In this document: positions 1 through 8,459 of the stretch, piece by piece
Layout: every line of letters begins with the position of its first letter
How positions within the stretch are numbered: the first letter of the stretch is position 1
Source: CAYJPK01 sp964372035
Lineage (GTDB): Bacteria; Desulfobacterota; Desulfovibrionia; Desulfovibrionales; Desulfovibrionaceae
DNA length: 12,015 bases
Assembly (NCBI GenBank): GCA_964372035.1
Contig: CAYJPK010000068.1
Location: forward strand, 1 to 12,015
Reading direction: 5' to 3'
Position numbers and translations under genes: made by a program
Notes under the pieces: model-generated
Told to the model about the DNA's origin: nothing
Databases searched by the model: none
The model's input: only the letters and a program-made list of their open reading frames with translations

Positions 1-4
1 AAAA

Positions 5-1204
5 TTAGCCAACGATTTTTACTGTTACTTCTGCAATAGCTAACTCTTCATTTGTCGGAATAACCATTACAGGAATAGCACCAGTACCAATATTACGTGC
101 ATCGCCAGAACGAACAGAATTCTTCTCTAAATCAATGCTAATGCCCATATGTGCCATATCAGCACAAATGTGAGCACGTGCAATATCATCATTTTCACCA
201 ATACCAGCAGTAAATACGATACCATCTACACGACCTAAAGCAGCATAGTATGAACCAATGTATTTTTTAATGCGGTATGTAAACATTTTAAGAGCTAAGA
301 TTGATTTTTCATCACCCTTTTCGCATGCAGCATGAATATCACGCATATCATTTAAATTACAAATACCTTTTAAACCTGATTGCTTATTCATCATAGTATC
401 AACAGCTTTAGCATCCATGTTGCAAACGTCCATGATATAAGGAACTAAAGCAGGATCGATATCACCACAACGAGTTCCCATCATAACGCCTTCAAGCGGA
501 GTTGTTCCCATTGAAGTATCAATACTTTTACCATTTTTAACAGCAGTTACAGAACAACCATTACCAAGGTGACATGTAATAAGATTAACTTCATTAACAT
601 CTTTACCTAAGAATTTAGCTGCTTGTTCAGTAACATAACGATGTGAAGTACCATGATAGCCATAACGACGAATACGTTTTTCTTCATATAACGCATAAGG
701 AAGTGGATAAATGAAAGCTTCTTCTGGCATTGTTTGGTGGAACTCGGTATCGAAAACACCAACATTTGGTACACCAGGGAATAATTGCTCAGCAACTTCA
801 ATACCAGCTAAGTTAGCAGGATTGTGAAGTGGAGAAAGAGCAAAATTATCACGAATTAATTGTTTGATTTCTTCTGTTACAAGCACTGATTCTTTAATGC
901 TTTCGCCACCCATAACAACACGGTGTCCAATAGCTTTAATTTCAGATTTGTCCTTAATAACACCTTTTGCTGCATCACAAATTGTATCAACAACTAAACG
1001 CATACCTTCAACATGAGTTGGAAACGGTTGGTCAAATACGATTTTTTCTTCTTTGTCAGTATCTGGAGCAATTTTGTGCGCCATTTTGCCCATAGTTTCG
1101 CCAATACGCTCTACTAAACCTGAACAAAGTACTGATCTATCAGCCATATTAATAAGTTGATACTTAAATGAAGAACTACCTGCATTGATAACTAAAACGT
1201 TCAT
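5..1204 (-). CDS. ackA: Acetate kinase
   Basis: Cytoplasmic acetate kinase, which interconverts acetyl phosphate + ADP and acetate + ATP as the last step of the Pta-AckA acetate pathway. The 399-aa length is the family norm and both ends look complete. Visible family motifs are the N-terminal phosphate-binding NAGSSSFKYQL (residues 7-17), GHRVVMGG (93-100, with the substrate Arg at 95; many homologues have His where Met98 is), FDTEFHQTMP with catalytic Asp152, YGYHGTSH (181-188), the HLGNG turn (212-216), GTRCGDIDP with Arg245, the GIGEN adenosine-site motif (335-339) and the C-terminal PTNEEL. ATG at 1202-1204 is preceded by AGAAGGA (1212-1218, 7-nt spacing). It lies 64 bp downstream of pta in the same direction, with a hairpin in the gap, so it is probably co-transcribed. 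Function is near certain; the exact in vivo direction (acetate production or uptake) is not visible. Confidence 0.97.
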   Translation of the reverse strand: MNVLVINAGSSSFKYQLINMADRSVLCSGLVERIGETMGKMAHKIAPDTDKEEKIVFDQPFPTHVEGMRLVVDTICDAAKGVIKDKSEIKAIGHRVVMGGESIKESVLVTEEIKQLIRDNFALSPLHNPANLAGIEVAEQLFPGVPNVGVFDTEFHQTMPEEAFIYPLPYALYEEKRIRRYGYHGTSHRYVTEQAAKFLGKDVNEVNLITCHLGNGCSVTAVKNGKSIDTSMGTTPLEGVMMGTRCGDIDPALVPYIMDVCNMDAKAVDTMMNKQSGLKGICNLNDMRDIHAACEKGDEKSILALKMFTYRIKKYIGSYYAALGRVDGIVFTAGIGENDDIARAHICADMAHMGISIDLEKNSVRSGDARNIGTGAIPVMVIPTNEELAIAEVTVKIVG

Positions 1205-1231
1205 ATAAATTTCCTTCTATAAAATAAATAA

Positions 1232-1254
1232 GGCTTTGACAAAGTGCCAAAGCC
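1232..1254 (-). promoter_or_regulatory. Intercistronic hairpin between pta and ackA
   Basis: The arms GGCTTTG (1232-1238) and CAAAGCC (1248-1254) form a perfect 7-bp stem around a 9-nt loop that can add two more pairs. On the transcribed minus strand the right end of the stem is followed by an A/T-rich but interrupted stretch rather than a clean U run. It could be a leaky terminator, or an RNA-processing or stabilising element that sets the pta:ackA ratio. It lies between the pta stop and the ackA Shine-Dalgarno sequence. The structure is seen; its role is inference. Confidence 0.55.
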
Positions 1255-1268
1255 AGTTAAATAACTAA

Positions 1269-3389
1269 TTAAACAAGACCTTTTTCAGCTTGTGCTTGAA
1301 TTGCAGTAATTGCAACTGTGTTAATAATATCAGGCACAGTACAACCACGTGATAAGTCGTTAACAGGTTTGTTAAGACCTTGTAAAACAGGACCAACTGC
1401 AACAGCGTCAGCTGCTCTTTGAACAGCTTTATATGTGTTATTACCAGTATTTAAATCAGGGAAAATGAATACAGTTGCTTGACCAGCTACTGGACTGTTA
1501 GGCATTTTTGTTTTAGCAACGCCTGGGTCAATCGCAGCATCATACTGAATAGGACCTTCTAATAACAAATCAGGTGCTTTTTCACGAGCAATTTTTGTAC
1601 CCTCAATAACAATATCAACATCAGCACCCTTGCCAGATGAACCTGTTGAATAAGAAAGCATTGCAATTTTTGGCTCAACACCGAAAATTTTACCTGTTTG
1701 AGCTGCACCAATAGCAATTTCAGCAAGTTGTGGAGCTGTTGGGTTAGGATTAACCGCACAGTCACCAAAAACTAAAACCCTATCTTTCATACACATAAAG
1801 AATACGCTTGATACAACTGAAACACCTGGCTTTGTTTTAATAAATTCAAATGCAGGGCGAATTGTATGCGCTGTAGTGTTAATAGCACCAGAAACCATAC
1901 CATCAGCTTCGTCAAGGTGAACCATCATTGTACCAAAATAAGTTGGGTCAAGCATTTTATCTCTTGCAGCTTCAACATTGATACCTTTAGCTTTACGTAT
2001 TTCAAAATATTTTTCAGCATATCTTTCTAATCTTTCATCAGCATCAGGTTGAATAATTTCAACACCACTGATGCTAAGACCAAGTTCTTTGATTTTAGCT
2101 AGGATTTTCTCTTTATTACCAAGCAGTATAATGTGAGCAACATTACGATTACAAAGAACTTCAGTTGCTCTAAGCACGCGTTCTTCCTCACCTTCTGGTA
2201 ATACAATACGCATTTTATTTGATTTTGCACGCTCAATAAGCATGTATTCAAACATTTTTGGAGTTACTTTAGAAGATTTGCGATCAATTAAACGAGCTGT
2301 GATTGCCGCTTCATCAACACAATTTTCAAATAAGCCGATAGCAGTATGAATTTTTCTAAAGTCATTTGCTGCAATATGGCTTGACATTTGGAATAAATTA
2401 TTAACAGAAGTAATTGTGTCATGTTCTGTTGCAAGAATTGGAATTGGTACACCATCAACTAAGCCTGAAAGCAAATTCTGCATAGCATCTGTAGGCTCAA
2501 ATCCGCCTGTTAAAAGCACACCAGCAACATCAGGACAGGTTGTTGATAATCTAGACGCAAGTGAAAGGAGCATAATATCAGAACGATCACCAGGAGTAAC
2601 AACTAAAATACCCTCTTTCATACGCTCTAAGAAATTATCTGCTTGCATCGCAACTACAGCGTAATCAAGGACAATATTATCCATACGATTATGACCATAA
2701 ATAACTTTTGTATTTAGGTTCGCTTGAATATCTGCAACTGTTGGCTTTGATAAAATATCATTATTAGGCATTACATAAACTAAAGGTGCATTTGATTTAT
2801 CGCCTTTACAGTCTTGCAAGCTAGTAATAGTTTCTTGAAGTGTTTCTAAGCTATGGTCAGTACGACAAAGCATAATTACAGGAACATCAGCACCTTTTTC
2901 ACATAATAAATCTACAGTTGATTGAATACCATCACTGATTTCTTGTGGCTCTTTTTCAAAACCATTTGCAACTAACATAATAGGGCAATCAAGATTAACT
3001 GCAATATCAGCATTTAAATTAAATTCAAAAGCAGTATCAGCACTCATAAAGTCAGAACCAGCACAAACTACAAAGCCAAATTGACTTTCCAAAGCTTTAT
3101 ACTTTTCAAGTAATTTTTCCATTAATTTATCTTGCTGATTAGAGCTAACTAAATCTCTAGCTTCTTTTAAAGTCACACCATACGCATCTTCATACTTCAT
3201 ATCAAGATTGAAATGCTCTAAGACAAGCTCAATATCAGCATCTTTTTGCCCTTCAGGTAAATCCTGAATAATCGGGCGGAAAAATGCAACTTTTCTTACA
3301 GATCTTAAAAGCAACTGCATAACACCAAGCACAACGCTTGAGCGACCGCTATGTTGCTCTGTAATGGCTATGTATAAGTTGTTTGCCAT
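1269..3389 (-). CDS. pta: Phosphate acetyltransferase (three-domain, long form)
   Basis: Phosphotransacetylase, acetyl-CoA + phosphate to acetyl phosphate + CoA, working with AckA in the cytoplasm. The 706-aa protein is the long Pta type with three parts. The N-terminal region (about 1-200) is BioD/AAA-like, with a degenerate P-loop (EQHSGRSS, 11-18) lacking the Lys of a true Walker A. A DRTGG-type domain follows (about 215-335; TPGDRSD at 265-271). The C-terminal catalytic PTA domain (about 378-700) carries VLPEGEEERVLRA, DGMVSGA (496-502), SYSTGSSGKG (579-588), PDAAID-like QYDAAIDP (615-622), NSPVAGQATV and the conserved FPDLNTGN (643-650). ATG at 3387-3389 has AAGGAGT (3398-3404) at 8-nt spacing. 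It starts 31 bp after the ftsH stop and ends 64 bp before ackA. The extra N-terminal domains are allosteric in the E. coli enzyme; whether that holds here is inference. Confidence 0.97.
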   Translation of the reverse strand: MANNLYIAITEQHSGRSSVVLGVMQLLLRSVRKVAFFRPIIQDLPEGQKDADIELVLEHFNLDMKYEDAYGVTLKEARDLVSSNQQDKLMEKLLEKYKALESQFGFVVCAGSDFMSADTAFEFNLNADIAVNLDCPIMLVANGFEKEPQEISDGIQSTVDLLCEKGADVPVIMLCRTDHSLETLQETITSLQDCKGDKSNAPLVYVMPNNDILSKPTVADIQANLNTKVIYGHNRMDNIVLDYAVVAMQADNFLERMKEGILVVTPGDRSDIMLLSLASRLSTTCPDVAGVLLTGGFEPTDAMQNLLSGLVDGVPIPILATEHDTITSVNNLFQMSSHIAANDFRKIHTAIGLFENCVDEAAITARLIDRKSSKVTPKMFEYMLIERAKSNKMRIVLPEGEEERVLRATEVLCNRNVAHIILLGNKEKILAKIKELGLSISGVEIIQPDADERLERYAEKYFEIRKAKGINVEAARDKMLDPTYFGTMMVHLDEADGMVSGAINTTAHTIRPAFEFIKTKPGVSVVSSVFFMCMKDRVLVFGDCAVNPNPTAPQLAEIAIGAAQTGKIFGVEPKIAMLSYSTGSSGKGADVDIVIEGTKIAREKAPDLLLEGPIQYDAAIDPGVAKTKMPNSPVAGQATVFIFPDLNTGNNTYKAVQRAADAVAVGPVLQGLNKPVNDLSRGCTVPDIINTVAITAIQAQAEKGLV

Positions 3390-3420
3390 GTTCTAGTACT
3401 CCTTAAACTATATTAATAAT

Positions 3421-5421
3421 TTATTTGTTATCGCTATTTTTGCTATTATCACTATCGCTATCAACGCTATTTGCGCTTTGCTCATTTTCATCGCCAGAGT
3501 CTAATTTAAAATCATCAGAAACATCAGAATTCTGTGCATTATCAACATATTTTTCTTGTTCTGCATATGCCTTAAATGCTTCTTCTTTTTTCTCGTCCTT
3601 AGAATTAGTTAAATCAAGCTCTGGAAGTGGTTTATCAGCCATAATCAAATCAATATCTGAACCACTGATAGTCTCTCTATCAAGTAAGGCGTCACTCATC
3701 GCATGTAAATATTTCATGTTTTCTTTCAAAAGTTCATGGCATTTAGCGCGAGCATCATCTATTATGCTACTAATTTCATCATCTACAAGTTTAGCTGTTT
3801 CTTCACTAAAATTGCGAGCATGCCCAAACTCACGCCCCATAAAAACTTCTTCTTCTTTTGAGCCAATCGCCATAGGTCCAATATTATCACTCATACCCCA
3901 TTCACAAACCATTTTGCGTGCCATGCCTGTAGCTCTTTCAATGTCATTGCCTGCTCCAGTTGTGATGGTATCAAATACTAATTCTTCTGCAACACGACCT
4001 GCTAAAAGAACTTTTAAGGTATTTAGCAAATACGCTTTAGAATAGCTGTGTCGATCTTCTTCAGGAAGTTGCATAGTAACACCAAGAGCACGACCACGAG
4101 GAATAATTGTAACCTTATGCACAGGGTCTGTACCAGGTAAAAGCCTTGCAACTAGAGCATGACCAGCTTCGTGATATGCAGTTGTGCGTTTTTCCTCATC
4201 TGATAAGATAAGGCTACGACGCTCTTTACCCATTAAAATTTTATCTTTTGCATACTCAAAATCACACATATTAACAAGGTCTTGATCTTGCTTTGCGGCT
4301 TGAAGAGCTGCTTCATTAACTAAATTCTCAAGCGAAGCACCTGAAAAACCAGGAGTTCCACGAGCTAAAACATCTAAGTCAACGTCTGGCGCAAGCGGTG
4401 TGCGCTTACTGTGAACACCTAAAATGCTACGTCTACCTTTTAAATCAGGAGTTGGAACAACAACTTGCCTGTCAAAACGACCAGGGCGAAGTAAAGCAGG
4501 GTCTAAAACGTCTGGTCTGTTTGTTGCGGCAATTAAAATAACGCCTTCATTCGACTCAAAACCGTCCATTTCAACAAGTAATTGGTTTAAGGTTTGCTCA
4601 CGCTCATCATGACCGCCACCAAGACCTGCACCACGTTGGCGACCAACAGCATCAATTTCATCAATAAAAATTAAGCATGGAGCATTTTTCTTGCCTTGCA
4701 TAAATAAATCACGCACACGTGAAGCACCAACACCAACAAACATCTCAACAAAGTCAGAACCTGAAATTGAGAAGAATGGAACACCCGCTTCACCAGCAAC
4801 AGCACGAGCTAGCAAAGTCTTACCAGTACCAGGCGAGCCAATAAGTAAAACACCCTTAGGAATACGACCACCTAAACGTGTGAATTTTTTTGGATTTGAA
4901 AGAAAATCAACTACTTCTGTTAATTCTTCCTTAGCTTCATCAACACCCGCAACATCAGCAAAGGTAACTCTGCCCTGCTCTTGGTTAATCATTCTAGCCT
5001 TTGAACGACCAAAACTCATGGCCTTACCTGCGCCACCACCTTGCATTTGACGCATAAAGAAAATCCAAACGCCAATAAGAAGTAACATAGGAAACCAAGA
5101 TATTAAAAGTGTCATATACCACGGCGAATCATCAGGTGATTCTGCACGCACGACAATATTATCATCAATTAATTTTTGCACCATTGAAGGGTCTTGCGGT
5201 GCATAGGTTTGGAAAGTGCGACCATCAGTTGTTTTACCAGTGAGGATATTTCCCTTGATTAAAACATCAGCGATTTCACCATTTTTGGCTTGCTGCACAA
5301 ACTCACTATAAGCGAGTTTACCATGTGCCCCATTTTGTGGTTGGTTAAAAACATTAAAAACCATAACCATAATTAGAGAGATTATGCCCCATAATATAAT
5401 ATTTCTTGAAAACTGATTCAA
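3421..5421 (-). CDS. ftsH: ATP-dependent zinc metalloprotease FtsH
   Basis: Inner-membrane AAA+ protease that extracts and degrades membrane and short-lived cytoplasmic proteins as a hexamer. The domain order is complete: membrane segment about 7-24, periplasmic region about 28-100, second membrane segment about 104-123, AAA+ module with Walker A GSPGTGKT (195-202; Ser replaces the commoner Pro or Ala), Walker B LIFIDEID (250-257), second region of homology TNRPDVLDPALLRPGRFDR (300-318), then the M41 peptidase with zinc motif HEAGH (417-421) and the third-ligand Asp in GNDIERAT (Asp493). The last about 60 residues are an acidic, Ser/Asp/Asn-rich tail that looks disordered. The start codon is TTG (5419-5421): a stop lies seven codons upstream with no ATG between, and GGAGG is 5 nt away. 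It heads a likely ftsH-pta-ackA operon. The sequence resembles Desulfovibrionales FtsH from memory. Confidence 0.98.
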   Translation of the reverse strand: MNQFSRNIILWGIISLIMVMVFNVFNQPQNGAHGKLAYSEFVQQAKNGEIADVLIKGNILTGKTTDGRTFQTYAPQDPSMVQKLIDDNIVVRAESPDDSPWYMTLLISWFPMLLLIGVWIFFMRQMQGGGAGKAMSFGRSKARMINQEQGRVTFADVAGVDEAKEELTEVVDFLSNPKKFTRLGGRIPKGVLLIGSPGTGKTLLARAVAGEAGVPFFSISGSDFVEMFVGVGASRVRDLFMQGKKNAPCLIFIDEIDAVGRQRGAGLGGGHDEREQTLNQLLVEMDGFESNEGVILIAATNRPDVLDPALLRPGRFDRQVVVPTPDLKGRRSILGVHSKRTPLAPDVDLDVLARGTPGFSGASLENLVNEAALQAAKQDQDLVNMCDFEYAKDKILMGKERRSLILSDEEKRTTAYHEAGHALVARLLPGTDPVHKVTIIPRGRALGVTMQLPEEDRHSYSKAYLLNTLKVLLAGRVAEELVFDTITTGAGNDIERATGMARKMVCEWGMSDNIGPMAIGSKEEEVFMGREFGHARNFSEETAKLVDDEISSIIDDARAKCHELLKENMKYLHAMSDALLDRETISGSDIDLIMADKPLPELDLTNSKDEKKEEAFKAYAEQEKYVDNAQNSDVSDDFKLDSGDENEQSANSVDSDSDNSKNSDNK

Positions 5422-5426
5422 ACTAG

Positions 5427-5431
5427 CCTCC
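5427..5431 (-). promoter_or_regulatory. Shine-Dalgarno that fixes the TTG start of ftsH
   Basis: On the minus strand this reads GGAGG, 5 nt before the TTG at 5421-5419. No in-frame ATG exists between the upstream stop (TAG at 5442-5440) and this TTG, and the next Met (residue 18) would delete most of the first membrane segment. The motif therefore decides the start. Confidence 0.75.
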
Positions 5432-5496
5432 GTTAAATGCTATTATATCTTAATAATTTAAGAGTTTTTTAAAACAAAGCGTTATAAACTTAACTC

Positions 5497-5524
5497 AATA
5501 TAATACCTTACAAAAAATTTGCAA
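5497..5524 (-). promoter_or_regulatory. Candidate sigma-70-type promoter for ftsH operon
   Basis: On the minus strand a -35-like TTGCAA (5524-5519, 4 of 6 consensus) is separated by 16 nt from a -10-like TATATT (5502-5497, 5 of 6). It would start transcription about 70 nt upstream of ftsH. In such A/T-rich DNA partial matches are common. A TATAAT at 5447-5442 also exists but has no -35 partner and lies too near the start codon, so this is only a best guess. Confidence 0.3.
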
Positions 5525-5636
5525 GGGACAGATAAGAGATATTTGAAAATAACTTCTTTACTATACTACTATCACTCACATTGTGCAACAATTAAATGTC
5601 ATAAAATTTAAAAATTATCATTTAAAATATATCATA

Positions 5637-5666
5637 TTGACAATCTTTATTACATGAGGCTAAATT
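5637..5666 (+). promoter_or_regulatory. Candidate sigma-70-type promoter for the 900-aa gene
   Basis: A perfect -35 hexamer TTGACA (5637-5642) is followed after 18 nt by TAAATT (5661-5666), matching TATAAT at 4 of 6 positions. Transcription would begin about 70 nt before the ATG at 5744. The exact -35 box raises confidence; the -10 is weak. Confidence 0.45.
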
Positions 5667-5743
5667 ATTTATTATTTTTTTCAAATCAGATTTTCAACGC
5701 TAAAAATTTTATTGTAGCCACATAAAATAACATAGGAAAATTA

Positions 5744-8446
5744 ATGTATCAGCTTAACTTTATTCTTGCTTGCCTTGCAACATTATTGATTTGCATTAGC
5801 CCAACAATAGCATTTACTGGGCTTAATTTTACTAGGTTTTCAACAAAGCAATTTATAAATTCTATTTTGCTTTCTTTAATCATCTTTATAATGCTTATTC
5901 CGCTTGCATATTTTATTAACGACTACGCTTATAATATTTTGCTATCATTAACTTTTTATTTTTTATCTGAGCGATTTATTTCTTCATTTTGTAAAACAAG
6001 TAAGGCAGAAATATTTTTTATAATTATTTTTAGTGGATTAAGCTTAATTTCATATTATTTTTTTGGATATATTCCACTAATTAGCGTTTTGAGCATATAT
6101 ACTTTTTTTGCTCTTATCGACTTAAGAAAAAACTACAGACTCACAAAGGAAAGCATCTATACTTATCAAAAGAAAAATAAAACAGCTAAAATTCATGAAA
6201 GTGAAAAAATCCTAAATTTAAAAAAGAAAAATGATATTTTTATTCTACTGCTTGAAAGCACACACGGAAAACGCGGTCTTAGAACACTTTATAAATTTGA
6301 TGCTAGCTATTTCTTAGATTATTTAAAGGATAGCGGTTTCACTACCTTTGACAATGTAATGAGCAATACACATGTCACAATGTTTTCAGTTGCTAACCTC
6401 ATCAAAATGATACCATTTTACGCTGATGAAGAAGATCCAAATACTGCACTCGATATTTTACTTCAAAATGGTTATGAAATTCAACTCTTTGATTCTTCTA
6501 TTTATCCATTTAGAAGTATTTTACCTTATGCAGAATTTTTTAATTTAAATATTTCAAAACAGTCAAATTTTCTACTAGCCTTTGCAACACCATTTTTCAC
6601 ACAGTCAAGATTTCTAAATAAATTAATTGATAATATAGACCCTTTCGCTGATGATATTATTGCTGAAAACATTTTTACGAGCTTACAAAAACGCTTAAGT
6701 CTGAAATATGACAAACCGCAATGCTATATTATAAGAACTGGCGCAAACCATAGTGAAACTGTTAATTACAGTTTTCATGATAAAGAAAGTTGGATAAAAG
6801 AATATCAAAACCTGTATATGCAAGCTACTAAAGATGTGATATTAATTCAAAAGCTTATTGAGCAACAAGTTGAAAATCCTATTATTTTTATGTTTGGTGA
6901 TCACGGCGCATCATCTCTACGCTTCGCACACCTTGGAGCTAGCTCTGATTGCAATGAAAACATTATAAATAATGGGCTTAAACCTTACATGGTCAGTCTT
7001 GATTATACTGATATTTTATTTAGCTTTAAATTTCCGAGCGACTATAATGTTGATAGAAGCGGTGCTTCACCTTGTAATATTTTTCGCTATATTTTCAGAT
7101 ACTTGAACGATGAAGATCAAAGCAATCTTTCAAGTCAAGTTTTAAATTTTGCCCCAAATTATAATTTTCATAGCAATTACCTATTAGGGGTTGATGGAAC
7201 GCCTGATAGACTATGGAAGCTAATTCCACAAGCTGAGCTCGCTATGCTAAAAGCAAAGTATTATAGTGAAAATAGCACTGAAAGTATTGAAAGTTACATT
7301 CAAATAATAAGTAATTATAATCAAAAATCTTTGTATGAATTATCAAGCCAAGCAATAGAAAAGGCTTTAAAGAAATTTCCAAATGACATACAAATATTGA
7401 GCTTAAAATTCTATGAATATCTTCGCTTTGGCAAGCTCGAGCAGGCAGAAGAATTAGCAAATATTTTAAAAAAACAAGGAAGATATAATGAAATAATAAC
7501 AATCTATGCCTTAAAACAAGAACATGAAAAAGCCCTAAAAACTCTAGAGGAACATTATAAAAAAATTGAATTTGCCGAAGAGTTAAAGGCAGACGTTTTA
7601 GTTTTAGCTAAAAATTATGATTTAGCTTGTGAATGCGCAAAAAAACATTTTGAATTTGTCTTAAAAAATTCTAATAATTATAAAAGCACTATCATTTTAG
7701 AAGCTTGCTTACTTTATCTACAGCATATGCATGCTCAAGGAAAGGAATTAGAAGCAAGAAATTTTTTCTTAACTCTTGATTTAGAAAAAAATGAAGCCTT
7801 AAAAGATTGTGATTTAATTTGTAGCTTATTTTTAATTAATCATCTATCATCTAAGGATTTTTTACAACAATTATCACAATATACTTTTTTTAGAAATAAG
7901 GAATATTTAATCACGAGCTATCTTGGACTACTTGAAAAAGAAGGGAAAATTGAAGAGCTAGTGGAATTTGCACTTAATAATGCAAATGATTTTTCAAAAC
8001 AAGAAGTGTTTAATCAAATTGGCTTAATTGCATATCGCAATAAAATAACTCACCCTTTCTTTGAAAAACATATTGAACCGGCAATAAAAAATTTATTCGA
8101 GCAAAAAATTAACCTTCACAAATCTGGGCTATTTGATGAAAAGTGGTACAAAGATAAATATAAAGATATTATAGGAAAATTTAAGCCGATCGAACATTAT
8201 TTACACTTTAAAAATTTGCTCATGCTTTTACCAAACGCTGACTTTGATCCTATTTATCAAGCTAGCTTGTTTATTGCTAGATCCTTTAGTTATGAAAAAA
8301 TTGACCTTAGTTCATATACTTGCTATTCGCCTGTATCTTTGGTTAAACCATCGCTTTATTTTGATGTTAGAAAATATATATTACAAAATCCCAATGTTTT
8401 AGAAAGTTCACAAAACATTTTGTTACATAAATACAATAAAAGCTAA
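5744..8446 (+). CDS. Membrane alkaline-phosphatase/sulfatase-fold enzyme with TPR-like region and C-terminal FDxxWY repeats
   Basis: A 900-aa integral membrane protein, probably an envelope transferase or hydrolase. Four or five membrane segments (about 8-27, 40-57, 63-82, 87-107, 109-125) precede a sulfatase/alkaline-phosphatase-fold domain (about 163-460). Visible active-site marks are LLLEST (168-173, metal-ligand Glu171), NTHVTMFSVA (208-217), where Thr212 lies where LtaS/EptA-type enzymes have the Thr nucleophile, and FGDHGAS (384-390) with metal ligands Asp386/His387. Residues about 510-760 are Lys/Glu/Leu-rich paired helices resembling degenerate TPRs. The C-terminus carries SGLFDEKWY...IEHYL (794-820) and FDVRKYILQNPNV (873-885), degenerate copies of the FDxxWY/HYL repeats of surface-glycan proteins. 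ATG at 5744 has TAGGA at 6-nt spacing. It is monocistronic here, converging on the methyltransferase gene, and more A/T-rich than ftsH-pta-ackA. Substrate unknown; phospholipid head groups or glycan substituents are plausible inferences. It could equally be a hydrolase. Confidence 0.75.
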   Translation: MYQLNFILACLATLLICISPTIAFTGLNFTRFSTKQFINSILLSLIIFIMLIPLAYFINDYAYNILLSLTFYFLSERFISSFCKTSKAEIFFIIIFSGLSLISYYFFGYIPLISVLSIYTFFALIDLRKNYRLTKESIYTYQKKNKTAKIHESEKILNLKKKNDIFILLLESTHGKRGLRTLYKFDASYFLDYLKDSGFTTFDNVMSNTHVTMFSVANLIKMIPFYADEEDPNTALDILLQNGYEIQLFDSSIYPFRSILPYAEFFNLNISKQSNFLLAFATPFFTQSRFLNKLIDNIDPFADDIIAENIFTSLQKRLSLKYDKPQCYIIRTGANHSETVNYSFHDKESWIKEYQNLYMQATKDVILIQKLIEQQVENPIIFMFGDHGASSLRFAHLGASSDCNENIINNGLKPYMVSLDYTDILFSFKFPSDYNVDRSGASPCNIFRYIFRYLNDEDQSNLSSQVLNFAPNYNFHSNYLLGVDGTPDRLWKLIPQAELAMLKAKYYSENSTESIESYIQIISNYNQKSLYELSSQAIEKALKKFPNDIQILSLKFYEYLRFGKLEQAEELANILKKQGRYNEIITIYALKQEHEKALKTLEEHYKKIEFAEELKADVLVLAKNYDLACECAKKHFEFVLKNSNNYKSTIILEACLLYLQHMHAQGKELEARNFFLTLDLEKNEALKDCDLICSLFLINHLSSKDFLQQLSQYTFFRNKEYLITSYLGLLEKEGKIEELVEFALNNANDFSKQEVFNQIGLIAYRNKITHPFFEKHIEPAIKNLFEQKINLHKSGLFDEKWYKDKYKDIIGKFKPIEHYLHFKNLLMLLPNADFDPIYQASLFIARSFSYEKIDLSSYTCYSPVSLVKPSLYFDVRKYILQNPNVLESSQNILLHKYNKS

Positions 8447-8459
8447 GGCATTAAAAAAC

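Larger units (their letters stand above)
5422..5743. other. 322-bp divergent intergenic region, ftsH / sulfatase-fold gene
   Basis: Very A/T-rich spacer between two divergently read genes. It holds the ftsH ribosome binding site at the left end, the TAGGA ribosome binding site of the plus-strand gene at 5733-5737, and the promoter candidates listed separately. I see no RNA gene, riboswitch-like fold, long inverted repeat or credible small protein in it. The size and composition fit two separate promoters and possible regulator sites. Confidence 0.6.

Noticed and set aside
2416..2664. 82-codon plus-strand open frame opposite pta
   Set aside because: Antisense shadow of the conserved DRTGG-domain coding sequence.
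3425..4045. 206-codon plus-strand open frame opposite the 3' half of ftsH
   Set aside because: Ser/Leu-rich translation with no domain, produced by the antisense of a conserved gene; no Shine-Dalgarno or context.
4691..5050. 119-codon plus-strand open frame opposite ftsH AAA+ region
   Set aside because: Antisense of the Walker A/B coding region; low-complexity Pro/Ser/Thr/Lys product without family features.
5519..5526. TTGCAAGG, also present at 11215-11222 upstream of maf, considered as a shared regulatory site
   Set aside because: Only eight bases with unlike flanks; a chance match is likely.
5654..5725. 23-codon open frame upstream of the 900-aa gene, considered as a leader peptide
   Set aside because: No ribosome site, and its ATG lies upstream of the transcript start implied by the TTGACA promoter candidate.
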